The position numbers and the translations under genes are program-made. This document shows positions 16,401 through 25,135 of a stretch of 44,600 bases of DNA, one piece after another. The DNA comes from Bacteroidales bacterium. GTDB taxonomy: Bacteria > Bacteroidota > Bacteroidia > Bacteroidales > ML635J-15. Numbering within the stretch: the stretch's first letter is position 1; each line of letters starts with the position of its first letter. Location of the stretch: assembly GCA_023228725.1 (NCBI GenBank), contig JALOAQ010000005.1, forward strand, positions 1 to 44,600, given 5' to 3'. Under the pieces are notes generated by a model, which ran no database searches, was not told where the DNA came from, and saw only the letters and a list, made by a program, of their open reading frames with translations.

Positions 16401-17789
16401 ATCCGGACTTGTGGCTTCAAAGCTAACAGTTGTTTGGTTACACATTAAAGTATCTTGAAAAACATCAAAAGCAGTAGCATTCCCACCAACAATTATATCA
16501 AAACTTACATTTAAAGGCACAATATTAGCTCCTGCCAAATAACCATAAGATTCAACATTTCCAAATCCATAAACCGATGCTAAAACTCCTTCAGGAGATG
16601 TAATATAATGAGTACCTTGAGCTAGGTTTTTTCTAACAAAAGAATAAGTGTTGTTTGCCGGAACACTTGCCCAACCTGTTAAAGGAGCTCCATCTAAAAG
16701 TACTTCAGAAGTAGTTGATGTTTTTGCAACAATATTTGTGTAAAATTGATTTATTGCAGGTGTATTAAATGCTTGAAAAACAATATAATCTATGGCTTGT
16801 TCTACAGGAGAAAGCATTATCATAAATGGATCAGACGTAACTCCGTCACAACTTGTTCCTTGACTGTATTGAGCAACAGATATTGGTTTATCACCAGTAA
16901 TGAAAGAGGCTGAAGATAAATTCATTTCGTGAAACTGACCAGCGTTTAAGTTTATATTTGCACCGTTATTTATATTTACAACAGTAGCATCTTCGGAGGC
17001 TAAAACTCTATAAGTATCACTAGCTCTAGTTAATAAAGGAACTGTTACATAATTGTTCCCCCATGCTCTTATAGGAATCATTTGTTCGTATAAATGGTCG
17101 CAATAAGTACAACTTAAAGGAACATTTGCACAAGTATTACCAGCAAATACCGCAAAGTTATGACAGTTGCCGGGGTCAGTAGATTTAATACTTGAACCTG
17201 TGAGGTCGCCCATACTTTGAACTAAATAAACTTCACCTGCATTTAAAGTAATGGTAAATGGAATATTTGCGTTTCCACCACCGCCACTTAAATTTGCCTT
17301 AGGAGTAATTTCTATTGCTGTCCCATCTTCTATTCCAACCACAATAAATTGAGAAGGCTCTGAACTAAAAGGTGAATAAGCAGTTACAAAATAAGAATCC
17401 CCTAAGGCAATAGTAGGAAATATAATAGTAGCATCTGAAGAAGCAGATCTTTGATTTGCTGCGTAAACTGCTACAGGAGTGTTAGACTGTACTCTAACGG
17501 CTTTGTTTATAATCGTGTTAGTTTGACTTATGCAAACATTTTGTGCTCCGGGAATTTCAATATATTGAGACCCATTTACACCAATATTAAAATTTTGAGT
17601 CCAACCTGTTCCAGGAATACTAACTGTTCCTGTAGCTCCAAGATCTGAAGTAATATATAATTGCGTACTTGCAGGATCATCAAAATTTTGCATATAGGAC
17701 AACCAAAAATCTGTGCCAGTAGTACTTTGACCAAAAAGTTTTGACAGACCTAAAATAATTAAGCTAAATATAATTATAAGTTTTTTCAT
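13401..17789 (-). CDS. Giant T9SS-exported surface protein with SprB repeats and CHU_C end
   Basis: 1,462 residues. A signal peptide (MKKLIIIFSLIILGLSKLFG, 1-20) is followed by a roughly 400-residue domain beginning STTGTDFWLSYMQNF, which resembles the IgGFc-binding N-terminal family. A PKD domain (about 440-520, IEWDFGDGSP) and an Ig-like stretch come next, then six SprB-type repeats plus a divergent seventh unit (about 591-1120), two more PKD domains (YIWNFDDGD and YNWDFGDGN, about 1210-1370), and a C-terminal CHU_C domain: YAPTAFTPNYDGINDEFNIF, then YNRWGEVVF and GWDGR. That end is the type B sorting signal of the type IX secretion system, so the protein is exported through the outer membrane and held at the surface or released. 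Role, by analogy, is adhesion or gliding; no catalytic domain is seen. It stands alone, with no T9SS partner gene beside it. Confidence 0.9.
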   Translation of the reverse strand: MKKLIIIFSLIILGLSKLFGQSTTGTDFWLSYMQNFDDPASTQLYITSDLGATGTVSIPGTGWTQNFNIGVNGSQYIEIPGAQNVCISQTNTIINKAVRVQSNTPVAVYAANQRSASSDATIIFPTIALGDSYFVTAYSPFSSEPSQFIVVGIEDGTAIEITPKANLSGGGGNANIPFTITLNAGEVYLVQSMGDLTGSSIKSTDPGNCHNFAVFAGNTCANVPLSCTYCDHLYEQMIPIRAWGNNYVTVPLLTRASDTYRVLASEDATVVNINNGANINLNAGQFHEMNLSSASFITGDKPISVAQYSQGTSCDGVTSDPFMIMLSPVEQAIDYIVFQAFNTPAINQFYTNIVAKTSTTSEVLLDGAPLTGWASVPANNTYSFVRKNLAQGTHYITSPEGVLASVYGFGNVESYGYLAGANIVPLNVSFDIIVGGNATAFDVFQDTLMCNQTTVSFEATSPDITNIEWDFGDGSPIYVGNPALNHEYPAVTDDYTVTMYFLREGGCVQEHISMEVHVNSNLPPITDLNDTIVCNGDPFTLSLDVPGVTYQWQDNSTSNSYTFSNTGTYSVTVTDDIGCSASSSCFVEFIDLSVSVLTQSVNCSGTDDGEIIANVIGGHQPYQYVWDTDPQQTTQSLTNLEAGDYSVTVTEDKGCTATATGTVSNPPDLIINITNLQDILCYGDSNGTARVNVIGGTEPYTIEWNPDNITGFEQTTLVAGDYQFTVTDANGCTGEAEFTINDVLPLTYISSTENVDCYGNHTGRIDFEASGGTTPLIYNWSNGQMVSSLSNLIAGEYIVTITDYNNCTLSAEFEITQPEELELHIYSNDIDCYGNNNGSILLNITGGVSPYSFEWSNGQYSQNLENLIHGTYIVTVGDANGCSNFGYSIIEQPQLPLHGTITPTHVRCFGEGNGIADLNVVGGTPPYLYEWNTGEISEDIDNLIPGIYMVTITDSHECTHADTVQIVQPSAPLSGTITGTHVGCHGTTDGGNIYVSAFGGRPPYHFEWSNGSWQQDLVGIAAGNYSVTISDQSGCHYEMEYEITEPDPFYIQIMDDQTICYGMTTEIGIGIITGGVEPYTIVWDNQDQGMSTMVSPSETTTYTAHIVDAGFCVSEDVEVTVYVHKPLELDIEVSDYIVCPGTQITCIANVSGGGLHSNDVWVNDSLMSNPIRLTIFNDTVFKFRVKDVCDFAEITKNINISTYPLPPINVKADRYNGCSPLEVNFTETSPDQGQRYIWNFDDGDFENLSFAKNPNHIFHNSRTYNVNLTVISANDCIRDTTIGILAFPTPTAEFRADREVISTSFPLVNFTNYSEGGFWYNWDFGDGNKSGDKHPSYSYSAPGTYTVTLEVESLYYCSDTAKKTIIVNHELTIYAPTAFTPNYDGINDEFNIFVANADTKEWNLLIYNRWGEVVFNTEDYGTGWDGRLNDKECPEGIYTWYLFYKDLYGNLFKEAGHFTLIR
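14642..16019 (-). repeat. Six tandem SprB-type repeats of about 76 residues
   Basis: Coding repeats inside the T9SS giant. Each unit runs as a Cys-x-Gly-x3-Gly start (CYGDSNG, CYGNHTG, CYGNNNG, CFGEGNG, CHGTTDG; CSGTDDG in the first), then a GG-x2-PY-x-W core (GGTEPYTIEW, GGVSPYSFEW, GGTPPYLYEW, GGRPPYHFEW), then AGDYSVTVTD-x-x-GC. The units diverge at the DNA level, so they are old duplications under selection rather than recent ones. Confidence 0.85.
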
Positions 17790-18002
17790 TAGAATTTTAT
17801 CTAAGTTTTTAAAGCGCTAAATTACAGTGAAAATTAAGCTTTTACAAATTAATTCCACTATTTTAATTGTTCGTAATATATTTATAACGTAAATATTTAA
17901 GTTTGGTTTGCTTTTTAGTTGATAAATTAAGTTTTTATTAAAATTAATAATCTAATCTTAAAGATATTTTATATTTTTACAAAAATTCTTAAACCGAAAA
18001 CA

Positions 18003-20867
18003 ATGTTGTGTGATTTTCAAACAGTTATTTTTAACTTTAGAAGAGAAATCTTTAATTTTATTATTCCTGCAAATTCGATAAATTCAAAAAAACATGAGGA
18101 TGAACTTTTTGATGATAATTATAAAATAGACAAAAAATTCTTAAAATTCTTAAACCAACTTATCGAGAACGATATAGAAAGAATTATAATTTATGATGAT
18201 AAACTATATCCGGATATTAAAAATAACGAAAAATTACGGCAATTATTTAACTTATTTATCCCTGAAAGCAAATTATCAGAAAATGATTTAAAGGGAGGAG
18301 AGTTTTATACTAAATTTTTTAAAACTACTAAAATAGAAAGTTTTAAATCTGTTGTGATTGACGCATTAGATAAAGGAATCCTTGATGCAGTAAAGAGTAA
18401 TGTAGGTTTGATTGTGGGCATATCTTCTCACGAAGATTCTAATTTGCTGAAAAATAATGTTGCTGATTTAACAATTAAAAGTTTTGCCGACATTGATATA
18501 AATTCGCTCGCCACTTGGTTTGAGAACGGCTTGGAAGAGGATTCTTGGATAATTAAATTTAATGATTTTGATAGTGAACGCCAATATTACAGGGAAAATT
18601 TCATGGCTTTAGGCAACGGATATTTCGCAACAAGATCTAATTTCTGTTTTGAAAAAGCTTCTGATATTCATTTTCCTGCAACTTATATGAGTGGGGTTTA
18701 TAATAAATTAATTTCAGAAATTAATGCCGAAAAAATTTCATGGCACGAAATTGTTAATTGCCCAAATTGGGTGTTTGCAAGCTTTAAAATAGAAGAAGAA
18801 GAATGGTTTAATTTTAAAGACGTTAAATTAATTGATTTTGAAAGAAGACTTGACCTTAAAAAAGGAATTTTATCTGCTTGGTTTTTGATTGAAGACCATA
18901 AACAAAGAAAATCCATGCTTGAAGTGATACGTTGTGTTAGCATGGACAATAAAAATCTTGCAGGACAAGAATTTAGTATCACACCTTTAAATTATTCGGG
19001 AAAAATTTCTATTAAAACTAGTTTAGATGCAAATATTACAAATTTTATAAATACTGATTGTGTTCAAAAAACAAGAACTCATCTTTTAAAACCAACATTA
19101 AGCTCAGATGGAAATATTTTAAATCTTAAAACAAAAACTTCAGAATCAAATATTGAAATATCTGTGTCGGCTGTGGTAAATTCAAATCTCGAAAATGCAA
19201 GTTTTGAAGTTTTAATAGATGACTGGGAAATTTCTGCCGTTTATTCTAGTCAATTAGCAGAAAATCAAGAATTTGTTGTTTATAAAAATATTGTTTATTC
19301 TAATTCTACCCAAGATACAAACTTAGACCATAATAAAATTTTAAAAGAAAATTCCCATTTTAGTATTATGGCAAACCAATCTATTAAAGTTTGGGAAGAA
19401 ATTTGGAAAAAGTTTGATATTCAGATAGTTGGAAATAGAAAAATACAAAAAGCAATCAGATTAAATATTTACCAAGTTTTAATTTCTACTTATTTTTTAA
19501 AAGATCAAACAAATTTTTCAGGAATAGGTGCAGGTGGATTGCAAAACGAAGCTAAAAATGGTCTAATATATGGAGATCAAGTATTTATAATGCCTTTTTT
19601 TAATATAAATATGCCGGAAATCTCAAAATCTTTGTTGCTTAATAGCTATTATGGTCTCGAAAATGCGAAAAAATATGCTCAAGAAAAAGGTTTTGAAGGA
19701 GCTTTATTCCCAAATATTACTAACTCAAAAGGTGAAGAACTTAGTCAAAAATTTTGCTTTGACGAGCAAGAAAAAAAATTGATAGAAAATAAAATTTTTA
19801 ATCAAAACCATGTGTCAATTGAACTTGCTATGAGTGTGATTCGTTATTTTCAGGCAACAAACGACAAGGATTTTATGATAAATTATGGAGCAGAAATGCT
19901 TTTCGAAATTTGTAAATTTTATGTTTCAGCTTGTAAATATTCCGCAAGAGATTTTAAGTATCATACCGAAAATATGAATAATAGAGATACTTTTCATACT
20001 CATAAAATTCACGATAATGCTTATATAAATATTATGCTGTCTTGGGTTTTGAGAAGAAGTTTAAATATTTGGCATAAGCAAAATTATTTATTCGAAAATG
20101 TGGATAATTTGCCAACTGAAAAAGACTTATATAAATGGAGAGAAATTAGCCAGAATTTAGCTGTAAATATTAATAATGATGGTATTATTGAACAGTTTAA
20201 TGGTTATTTTAAACTAAAAGAAGTGGATTGGGTAAAGTATAAATCTCAGTTTTCGGATTTAAACGATTTGGACAAGATTTTTAAAAACCAAGGCTTAGAT
20301 ATTCAAGATTATAAGGCTTCTAATAATATTGATTTTCTTTTAATTTTTTATAATTTAAGTGATAAAGAAATTGCTGAAACCTTTGCAGGATTGGGTTATG
20401 ACTTAACAGAAGATTACAAAACTAAAAATTTTTATTATTATTCATCAAGAACGATTAATACAAGCCTTAAAAGTAGAATTATAAGTACTTTTGTTGCTAA
20501 TAGTTTGGGTTTGAAAGATTTGTGTGAAAACTTCATAAATGAGGCTTTTATTTGCGGGGATTCAGAATTATTTAATTTTGAAGAAAAACAAAATTTTACT
20601 TATATTTCTGATAAGGCCTTGATTTTATTACTTTTATACAATATTTATTTTGGTTTTGATTTTAGAGATAGAGTTTTAAGTATGTCGCCTGAAATTCCAA
20701 AATCTTGGCATAGGGCAAAACTAAACTTTATGTTTAGAAATTCTAATTATAAGTTTGTGTTTACTCCCAACTCTTTTAGCATTAAAACCGATAAAGATCT
20801 AGGTCTTACAATTTTTAATTCACCTTGCATAATTGAAAAAGACGAATGGTGGAATGTAGATATTTAA
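18003..20867 (+). CDS. HAD-GH65 fusion protein with apparently lost catalytic residues
   Basis: 954 residues. Residues 182-954 follow the glycoside hydrolase family 65 plan (maltose, trehalose and kojibiose phosphorylases): WIIKFNDFD, LGNGYFATR (about 203-211), PATYMSGVYN, the helical-barrel core, and a C-terminal sheet with SPEIPKSWHRAKLNFMFR. Residues 1-170 look like a HAD phosphatase/phosphomutase shrunk to its core, a fusion order known in mycobacterial OtsB1-type (Rv2006) proteins. Key residues are changed: the HAD DxD is Asn11-Phe-Arg13 (VIFNFRREI); the GH65 general-acid segment GPDEYH reads NRDTFH with Thr663 where Glu is expected; the sugar-site WDTE reads YGDQ (523-526). Inference: a non-catalytic or re-purposed protein, perhaps a sugar sensor or binder. 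The frame is intact over 2.9 kb, so it is not a decaying pseudogene. No sugar transporter or phosphoglucomutase lies beside it. Confidence 0.75.
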   Translation: MLCDFQTVIFNFRREIFNFIIPANSINSKKHEDELFDDNYKIDKKFLKFLNQLIENDIERIIIYDDKLYPDIKNNEKLRQLFNLFIPESKLSENDLKGGEFYTKFFKTTKIESFKSVVIDALDKGILDAVKSNVGLIVGISSHEDSNLLKNNVADLTIKSFADIDINSLATWFENGLEEDSWIIKFNDFDSERQYYRENFMALGNGYFATRSNFCFEKASDIHFPATYMSGVYNKLISEINAEKISWHEIVNCPNWVFASFKIEEEEWFNFKDVKLIDFERRLDLKKGILSAWFLIEDHKQRKSMLEVIRCVSMDNKNLAGQEFSITPLNYSGKISIKTSLDANITNFINTDCVQKTRTHLLKPTLSSDGNILNLKTKTSESNIEISVSAVVNSNLENASFEVLIDDWEISAVYSSQLAENQEFVVYKNIVYSNSTQDTNLDHNKILKENSHFSIMANQSIKVWEEIWKKFDIQIVGNRKIQKAIRLNIYQVLISTYFLKDQTNFSGIGAGGLQNEAKNGLIYGDQVFIMPFFNINMPEISKSLLLNSYYGLENAKKYAQEKGFEGALFPNITNSKGEELSQKFCFDEQEKKLIENKIFNQNHVSIELAMSVIRYFQATNDKDFMINYGAEMLFEICKFYVSACKYSARDFKYHTENMNNRDTFHTHKIHDNAYINIMLSWVLRRSLNIWHKQNYLFENVDNLPTEKDLYKWREISQNLAVNINNDGIIEQFNGYFKLKEVDWVKYKSQFSDLNDLDKIFKNQGLDIQDYKASNNIDFLLIFYNLSDKEIAETFAGLGYDLTEDYKTKNFYYYSSRTINTSLKSRIISTFVANSLGLKDLCENFINEAFICGDSELFNFEEKQNFTYISDKALILLLLYNIYFGFDFRDRVLSMSPEIPKSWHRAKLNFMFRNSNYKFVFTPNSFSIKTDKDLGLTIFNSPCIIEKDEWWNVDI

Positions 20868-20922
20868 AGAGCTGAAAATCAGGCAATTTCTCCTTTTTAA
20901 AATTAAAACCAGTTTATTAAAG

Positions 20923-20952
20923 TTTGGAGTATGAAAATATTAGTTATTTTTG
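20923..20952 (+). promoter_or_regulatory. Promoter of the acyl-CoA dehydrogenase gene
   Basis: TTTG at 20923-20926 and TATTTTTG at 20945-20952 match the -33 and -7 elements with an 18-base spacer. The ATG is 32 bases downstream. Confidence 0.65.
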
Positions 20953-20984
20953 CAATTAAATTTTAAAAAACTAAAATATATAAT

Positions 20985-22760
20985 ATGAAAAATCTAAAAA
21001 GCGGTGAGTTTTTAGTAAGATCAACCGATTCTTCAAAAGTTTTTATACCCGAAGAATATAATGAGGAGCAATTAATGATAGCTCAAACAATTAAAGACTT
21101 TATTGAAACTGAAGTTAATCCTATAGTTGAAAAATTGGACCAAGGCGACCGCGAACTAATGGCTGAAACCGTTAGAAAAGCAGGTGAGTTAGGTTTGATG
21201 GGTATTGCTATTCCAGAAGAGTACGGCGGGTTTGAACAAGATTTTGTTACTCAAATGCTTGCAGCCGAAAACATTGGTGCAGGTTATTCTTTTTCTGTTG
21301 CCTTTATGGCTTCTACAGGTATAGGTACTTTACCAATTATGTATTATGGAAATGAAGAGCAACGTCAAAAATATGTAACAAAATTGGCAAGTGGAGAATT
21401 TATAGGTGCTTATTGTTTAACAGAGCCTAATGCCGGTTCTGATGCAAATTCAGGAAAAGCTCAAGCTATTTTATCCGAAGACGAAACTCATTATATTCTA
21501 AATGGACAAAAAATGTGGATTACTAATGCAGGATTTGCTGATACTCATGTGGTTTTCGCAAAAATAGCTAACGATAGAGTTTTGTCTGCATTTATTGTGG
21601 AAAAAAATATGCCAGGAGTTGTTATTGGTCCAGATGAACATAAAATGGGAATTAAAGGATCTTCAACTTGCCAAATTTATTATAATGATGTAAAAGTTCC
21701 TGCAGAAAATTTAATTGGCCGTGGTGGAATGGGCTTTAGAATTGCTCTGAATATTTTGCATATGGGACGTATTAAACTTGGTGCTAACGTTATTGGAGCT
21801 GCAAAAAAATCTACAAGCGATGCAATAAAATATGCAAACGAGCGTAAACAATTTAATGTTTTAATTTCAAGTTTTGCTACTATTAAGCATAAAATTGCCG
21901 AACAAGCAATCAAAACTTTTGCTTTAGAATCTTCAATTTATCGTGCAAGTAACGATATTGACGTATTGATGAAAGAATTAAAAGCAGGTGGAATGGATAA
22001 AGGATTAGCTGCTATTGAGGCTATCGCTCATTATGCAGTTGAAGCTGCTTTGTTAAAAGTTTATGGCTCTGAAGTTTTGGATTTTGTTGTTGATGAAACT
22101 GTGCAAATTCATGGTGGAATGGGATATTCGGCTGAAATGAACGCCGATAGAGGATATCGTGATTCAAGAATTAATAGAATTTTTGAAGGTACAAACGAAA
22201 TTAACCGCTTGTTATTAGTAGAAACAGCAATTAAACGTGGAATGAAAGGCGATTTCGATATGGCTGGTATTGCTCAAGAATTTTATAATAATATGGAATC
22301 TTGCAGAATTGATAAAAAAGAAGGAGAAAATTTCTTTGAACAAAAATTAAGATATATTGAAAATTTCAAAAGAGCAGCTTTAATTCTTATCCATAAAGTT
22401 ACTGATAAATATGGAAAAGATATGCTTAAAGAACAAGAAGTTATCAATAATATCAGCGATATGATGATTCAAATTTATACAGCAGAATCTTTGGCACTTA
22501 GAGTTAAGAAAATTGCAGATACAAATGCAAAAACAAATATTGATTTGTATAAAGATATGTTGGATGTTTATGTTTACGAAGCGGCTGCAATTGTTTCTAA
22601 AAATGCAATTGACGCAGTTTACTCAATGACAGAGGGTGAAGAAAGCGAAAAAATTTATAAAGCTCTTAAAAACTTAACTTGTGTGCAAGGTGTAAATACA
22701 AAGGATGCAAGGCGCAGAATTGCTGAATTTTTAATTGAAGAAAACGAATATAAGTTTTAA
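20985..22760 (+). CDS. Acyl-CoA dehydrogenase (long, VLCAD/FadE-like form)
   Basis: 591 residues, about 200 longer than the usual 380-residue enzymes. The first 440 or so residues form the acyl-CoA dehydrogenase fold: LGLMGIAIPEEYGG, AYCLTEPNAGSDANSG (FAD/substrate site), QKMWITNAGFAD, QIHGGMGYS and FEGTNEINR with the catalytic Glu401. The remaining 150 residues are helical, as in very-long-chain dehydrogenases and their bacterial relatives in Bacteroidota. Known reaction: FAD-dependent alpha,beta-dehydrogenation of acyl-CoA, normally passing electrons to electron-transfer flavoprotein. No etfAB or other beta-oxidation gene is adjacent. A strong own promoter and a shared terminator make it a single-gene unit. 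Confidence 0.92.
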   Translation: MKNLKSGEFLVRSTDSSKVFIPEEYNEEQLMIAQTIKDFIETEVNPIVEKLDQGDRELMAETVRKAGELGLMGIAIPEEYGGFEQDFVTQMLAAENIGAGYSFSVAFMASTGIGTLPIMYYGNEEQRQKYVTKLASGEFIGAYCLTEPNAGSDANSGKAQAILSEDETHYILNGQKMWITNAGFADTHVVFAKIANDRVLSAFIVEKNMPGVVIGPDEHKMGIKGSSTCQIYYNDVKVPAENLIGRGGMGFRIALNILHMGRIKLGANVIGAAKKSTSDAIKYANERKQFNVLISSFATIKHKIAEQAIKTFALESSIYRASNDIDVLMKELKAGGMDKGLAAIEAIAHYAVEAALLKVYGSEVLDFVVDETVQIHGGMGYSAEMNADRGYRDSRINRIFEGTNEINRLLLVETAIKRGMKGDFDMAGIAQEFYNNMESCRIDKKEGENFFEQKLRYIENFKRAALILIHKVTDKYGKDMLKEQEVINNISDMMIQIYTAESLALRVKKIADTNAKTNIDLYKDMLDVYVYEAAAIVSKNAIDAVYSMTEGEESEKIYKALKNLTCVQGVNTKDARRRIAEFLIEENEYKF

Positions 22761-22778
22761 TGTTTATTGTTTATTATA

Positions 22779-22808
22779 AAAAAAGGCTGTCAATCGACAG
22801 CCTTTTTT
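22779..22808. terminator. Bidirectional terminator between acyl-CoA dehydrogenase and antiporter genes
   Basis: AAAAAAGGCTGTC pairs perfectly with GACAGCCTTTTTT around the loop AATC. The two genes converge on it, and both arms carry A or T runs, so it can stop transcription from either side. Confidence 0.9.
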
Positions 22809-22827
22809 ATTATTTAAAATTCTTTTT

Positions 22828-24156
22828 TTACAAGAAAATAAGTTGAACTAAAATATAAATTGGTAATAAAACTATTAAAGAGAATTTAATCATATATCCA
22901 AAGAAACTTGGCATATTAATTTTATTTTCTTCTGCAATAGCTTTAACCATAAAGTTTGGTCCATTTCCAATATAAGTCATTGCACCAAAAAATACTGCAC
23001 CCATACAAATTGCAGTTAAAATCATTTCTTGAACTCCTGCTACATAACCAACACCTGAAAGAGCTTGACCACCCTCATTCATTCCAATTGCTAAATTATG
23101 AAAGGAAACAGCTGTTGGGGCATTGTCTAAGAAAGCACTTAAAACTCCGGTTGCATAATAATATTGACCAGTAGTGTTTATTCCTAAACTATGAGCATTT
23201 GCTTTTAAATACTCTAAAGCTGGAATCATTGTAATAAATATACCTAAAAATAAAAAGGCAACTTCTAAAATTGGACCCCAAGAAAATTTGTTTGCTTCGC
23301 GTAATGTTTTTTTAGTAAATAATAATGATAAAACAGCCATTGAAAGAATTGCTCCTTCTCTAATAAATCCTGCATATGCATTTTCTTTAACTATTGGTAA
23401 ATAATGTTCGTTTAAAAAAGCAACAGAGGCAACAACTCCTGCTAGGAAAATAAAGTTAATATTTCCCTTTAATCCTAAAGGTTCAATATTGGTTTTATCA
23501 AAATGAGTATTTTCTGCAGGTTCTTTATTATAATAATATTCATCCACAATAAAGAAAATTAATAATAACATTGCATTTACAAAAGCCCATTCAGGTATCA
23601 TGTGGAAAAACCATGAAAATTCAGCACCTCTTAAATATAATAGAAATAATGGAGGGTCGCCAAGTGGAGTTAAAAGTCCGCCAGCATTTGCAACTATTGC
23701 AATAAAAAATAAAATTGTATGAACTTTAAACTTTCTTTGTCTATTAGTTTTTATTACTGGACGAATTAGCAACATAGCGGCTCCTGTAGTTCCCATAAAA
23801 GAGGCTAAAATTGCACCAATTCCCATAAAGGTAGTGTTTATCCAAGGTTTTGCTTCTATATCGCCTTTTAAATGTATCCCGCCTGTTATTACAAATAAAG
23901 CTCCTAGTAAAATAATAAAAGGAACATAATCAAACAACATTTGATGTGCTATTAAGTGGGGTAATTTCATTGCTATTAAGTAACCCATCACAGGAATACC
24001 TAGCATTAAAGACACAAGTAATTTATTTTTATTTTGTTCCCACCAATGTTCAAAAAACAAAGGTCCTAAAGCAATGCACAACAACATTATTACAAAAGGT
24101 ATAATAGCCCAAAGAGGCATATTAACGTTTGTTACTAAGCTAGTTAATAAAATCAT
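22828..24156 (-). CDS. NhaD-like sodium:proton antiporter (ion transporter superfamily)
   Basis: 442 residues with about eleven or twelve membrane helices throughout. FMGTTGAAMLLIRPVIK, NAGGLLTPLGDPPLFLLYLRG and, in the second half, FLDNAPTAVSFHNLA are the two inverted-repeat hairpin segments of the NhaD/ArsB/CitM superfamily. TPLGDPPL and DNAPT carry the Asp and Asn residues expected at the ion site. Known role of the closest annotated group: Na+/H+ exchange at the inner membrane. Some superfamily members move citrate or arsenite, so substrate is not certain. It is monocistronic and converges on the dehydrogenase gene. Confidence 0.85.
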   Translation of the reverse strand: MILLTSLVTNVNMPLWAIIPFVIMLLCIALGPLFFEHWWEQNKNKLLVSLMLGIPVMGYLIAMKLPHLIAHQMLFDYVPFIILLGALFVITGGIHLKGDIEAKPWINTTFMGIGAILASFMGTTGAAMLLIRPVIKTNRQRKFKVHTILFFIAIVANAGGLLTPLGDPPLFLLYLRGAEFSWFFHMIPEWAFVNAMLLLIFFIVDEYYYNKEPAENTHFDKTNIEPLGLKGNINFIFLAGVVASVAFLNEHYLPIVKENAYAGFIREGAILSMAVLSLLFTKKTLREANKFSWGPILEVAFLFLGIFITMIPALEYLKANAHSLGINTTGQYYYATGVLSAFLDNAPTAVSFHNLAIGMNEGGQALSGVGYVAGVQEMILTAICMGAVFFGAMTYIGNGPNFMVKAIAEENKINMPSFFGYMIKFSLIVLLPIYILVQLIFL

Positions 24157-24264
24157 AATTTAATAATTTTAAAATAATGGCAAATCTAAGTATAATTTTT
24201 GATTGTTTATAGAATAACAACAAAATATTAACATTTTAAAACTGATATTTAACAGCATGTTTCG

Positions 24265-24924
24265 TTAATTTTGTGTCTCTGTTTTTTGAACATTCTTTTT
24301 TGTTTTTGAAAACATACTTTTCCCAAAAATTTTCTTGTAAAAAATTAATAATAAAAATACAGAAATTGTTATTGCCGAATCTGCCACATTAAAAACCGGT
24401 CTAAAAAACAAAAATTCTTGACCTCCAACAAAAGGAAACCAGCTTGGATAATTAGTTTCAATTATTGGACAATATAACATATCTACAACCTTGCCATGAA
24501 GAAAAGGAGCATAACCTCCATCGGGCGGAAAAAGTGTTGCAACTTGATAATAAGAACTTTCACTGAAAATTAATCCGTAAAATGCTGAATCAATTAAATT
24601 TCCTGTTGCTCCGGCAATAACTAATGAAATACAAATTATATAAAAAATATTTTCGCCGGCTTTAATAATTTTAAATAAATAATAACCAAGAAATGAAATG
24701 GCAAGAACTCTAAATAAACTTAAAGCTAACTTTCCCCAGTTACCACCAAACTTCATCCCATAAGCCATCCCTTCATTTTCAATAAAATGTAATTTTGCCT
24801 TGTCTCCAAAAATCTGCAATTCTTGACCTAAAGTAAAATGAGTTTTTATCCAAATTTTTAATATCTGGTCTAAAATTAAAATCCCTAAAATTATTGATAT
24901 AGCAATTATTGACTTCTTTTTCAT
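24265..24924 (-). CDS. lspA: Lipoprotein signal peptidase
   Basis: Cleaves the signal peptide of prolipoproteins after lipid attachment. 219 residues, with four membrane helices. The catalytic aspartates are in GNLIDSAFYG and FNVADSAITIS, and the conserved LHFIENEGMAYG (about 46-57) precedes the first. The periplasmic loop between the two aspartates is longer than in E. coli LspA (about 160 residues in all), which is normal for Bacteroidota. The last 20 residues are a Lys/Thr-rich cytoplasmic tail. It has its own -7 box upstream. Lipoproteins encoded at 28.9 and 41 kb are probable substrates. Confidence 0.93.
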   Translation of the reverse strand: MKKKSIIAISIILGILILDQILKIWIKTHFTLGQELQIFGDKAKLHFIENEGMAYGMKFGGNWGKLALSLFRVLAISFLGYYLFKIIKAGENIFYIICISLVIAGATGNLIDSAFYGLIFSESSYYQVATLFPPDGGYAPFLHGKVVDMLYCPIIETNYPSWFPFVGGQEFLFFRPVFNVADSAITISVFLLLIFYKKIFGKSMFSKTKKNVQKTETQN

Positions 24925-24944
24925 TAAAACTATTTTTAAAATTG

Positions 24945-24952
24945 CAAATATA
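24945..24952 (-). promoter_or_regulatory. -7 box of lspA
   Basis: TATATTTG on the minus strand, 20 bases before the lspA ATG. A possible -33 TTTG is too close to be counted. Confidence 0.5.
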
Positions 24953-25083
24953 AATTAAATTTTTGCAAATAGGGTATATTTAAAATAATGAGGCTTATAT
25001 TTTTTGCTTATTTAGACTGTATATAAATCTTGTTAAAAAGTACAAAAAAGTTATAAATCATTTTTATATAACTAAAAAGAATA

Positions 25084-25091
25084 TAATTTTG
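25084..25091 (+). promoter_or_regulatory. -7 box of the ferredoxin gene
   Basis: TAATTTTG matches the -7 consensus. It overlaps the GTG at 25091 that would begin a longer reading frame, so that GTG cannot be the start and the leader is about 40 bases. Confidence 0.55.
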
Positions 25092-25135
25092 TGAGATTAA
25101 ATTATGAATTATTAATTTTTTTAAAGAATAAGAAA

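Noticed and set aside
25091..25135. Longer ferredoxin start at GTG 25091
   Set aside because: The GTG is the last base of a perfect -7 promoter box, and the added residues are not ferredoxin-like.
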